NCBI GenBank assembly: GCA_035606335.1
Contig: DATNFP010000174.1
Coordinates: 1 to 15,105 of the forward strand
DNA from: DATNFP01 sp035606335
GTDB taxonomy: Bacteria; Bacteroidota; Bacteroidia; Chitinophagales; Chitinophagaceae
Reading direction: 5' to 3'
DNA length: 15,105 nt
Shown here: positions 15,064 through 15,105 of the stretch, piece by piece
How the letters are laid out: each line of letters begins with the position of its first letter
Position numbering within the stretch: position 1 is the stretch's first letter
The notes under the pieces: generated by a model
Databases searched by the model: none
What the model was told of the DNA's origin: nothing
What the model saw: the letters and a program-made list of their open reading frames with translations, nothing else
Made by a program: the position numbers and the translations under genes

Positions 15064-15105
15064 TTGCGACTCCAATTGTTTGAATTCGAAGACCAGGCTT
15101 GGTTT
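15064..15105 (+). CDS. Possible start of a further protein (methyltransferase-like N-terminus), truncated
   Basis: From a TTG at 15064 the frame reads LRLQLFEFEDQAWF to the window end without a stop. The FEFEDxxWF pattern resembles, from memory, the N-termini of a Bacteroidota class I SAM-dependent methyltransferase family. Only 14 codons are available, no ATG is in frame immediately upstream, and another frame (ATG at 15047) is also open to the edge. This is therefore a weak call. Confidence 0.3.
   Translation, partial: MRLQLFEFEDQAWF

Overview
The window looks like a piece of a Bacteroidota chromosome, most probably Chitinophagaceae or a close relative. This is inferred from four features: a secreted metalloprotease with a type IX secretion (T9SS) C-terminal sorting domain; an OmpA-family protein with thrombospondin type 3-like Asp-rich repeats; a Bacteroidota-type promoter (TTTG-N19-TAnnTTTG) upstream of it; and AT-rich start regions without Shine-Dalgarno sequences. 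No tRNA, rRNA, CRISPR array, insertion sequence, prophage or attachment site is visible. Most of the content is housekeeping.

Layout. 1-1012 (minus): a LysE-family membrane exporter cut by the window edge, preceded by tsaE (ATPase for the tRNA t6A modification). 1198-3444 (plus): a secreted reprolysin-like zinc protease. It converges, with only 7 bp between stops, on uvrA (3452-6313, minus), which lies 60 bp behind a long-chain polyprenyl diphosphate synthase (6374-7336, minus); these two are a likely operon. A 219-bp divergent intergenic region then drives the OmpA-like protein (7556-9298, plus), which ends in a strong hairpin terminator shared with a convergent BadF/N-acetylglucosamine-kinase-type gene (9396-10253, minus). 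An S41 C-terminal processing protease follows (10419-12068, plus), whose 3' end overlaps by 24 bp a small stand-alone HsdR-N-like PD-(D/E)XK protein (12045-12488, minus). Last comes a translationally coupled pair: a short-form AMP nucleosidase (12557-13327) and a fused double-ATPase subunit of a peptide-type ABC transporter (13327-15015). A further reading frame may start at 15064.

How the genes work together. Cell-envelope functions are frequent: T9SS protease, OmpA-like anchor, periplasmic S41 protease, amino-sugar kinase-like protein and peptide uptake ATPase. The others serve core metabolism and genome upkeep (t6A, excision repair, isoprenoid chain for quinone, AMP turnover). No dedicated multi-gene novel system is apparent. 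The items most worth a second look are the stand-alone nuclease-fold protein, the UvrA with an incomplete first Cys4 site, the OmpA-like domain without the canonical peptidoglycan-contacting Asp, and several promoter-like motifs unusually close to start codons.
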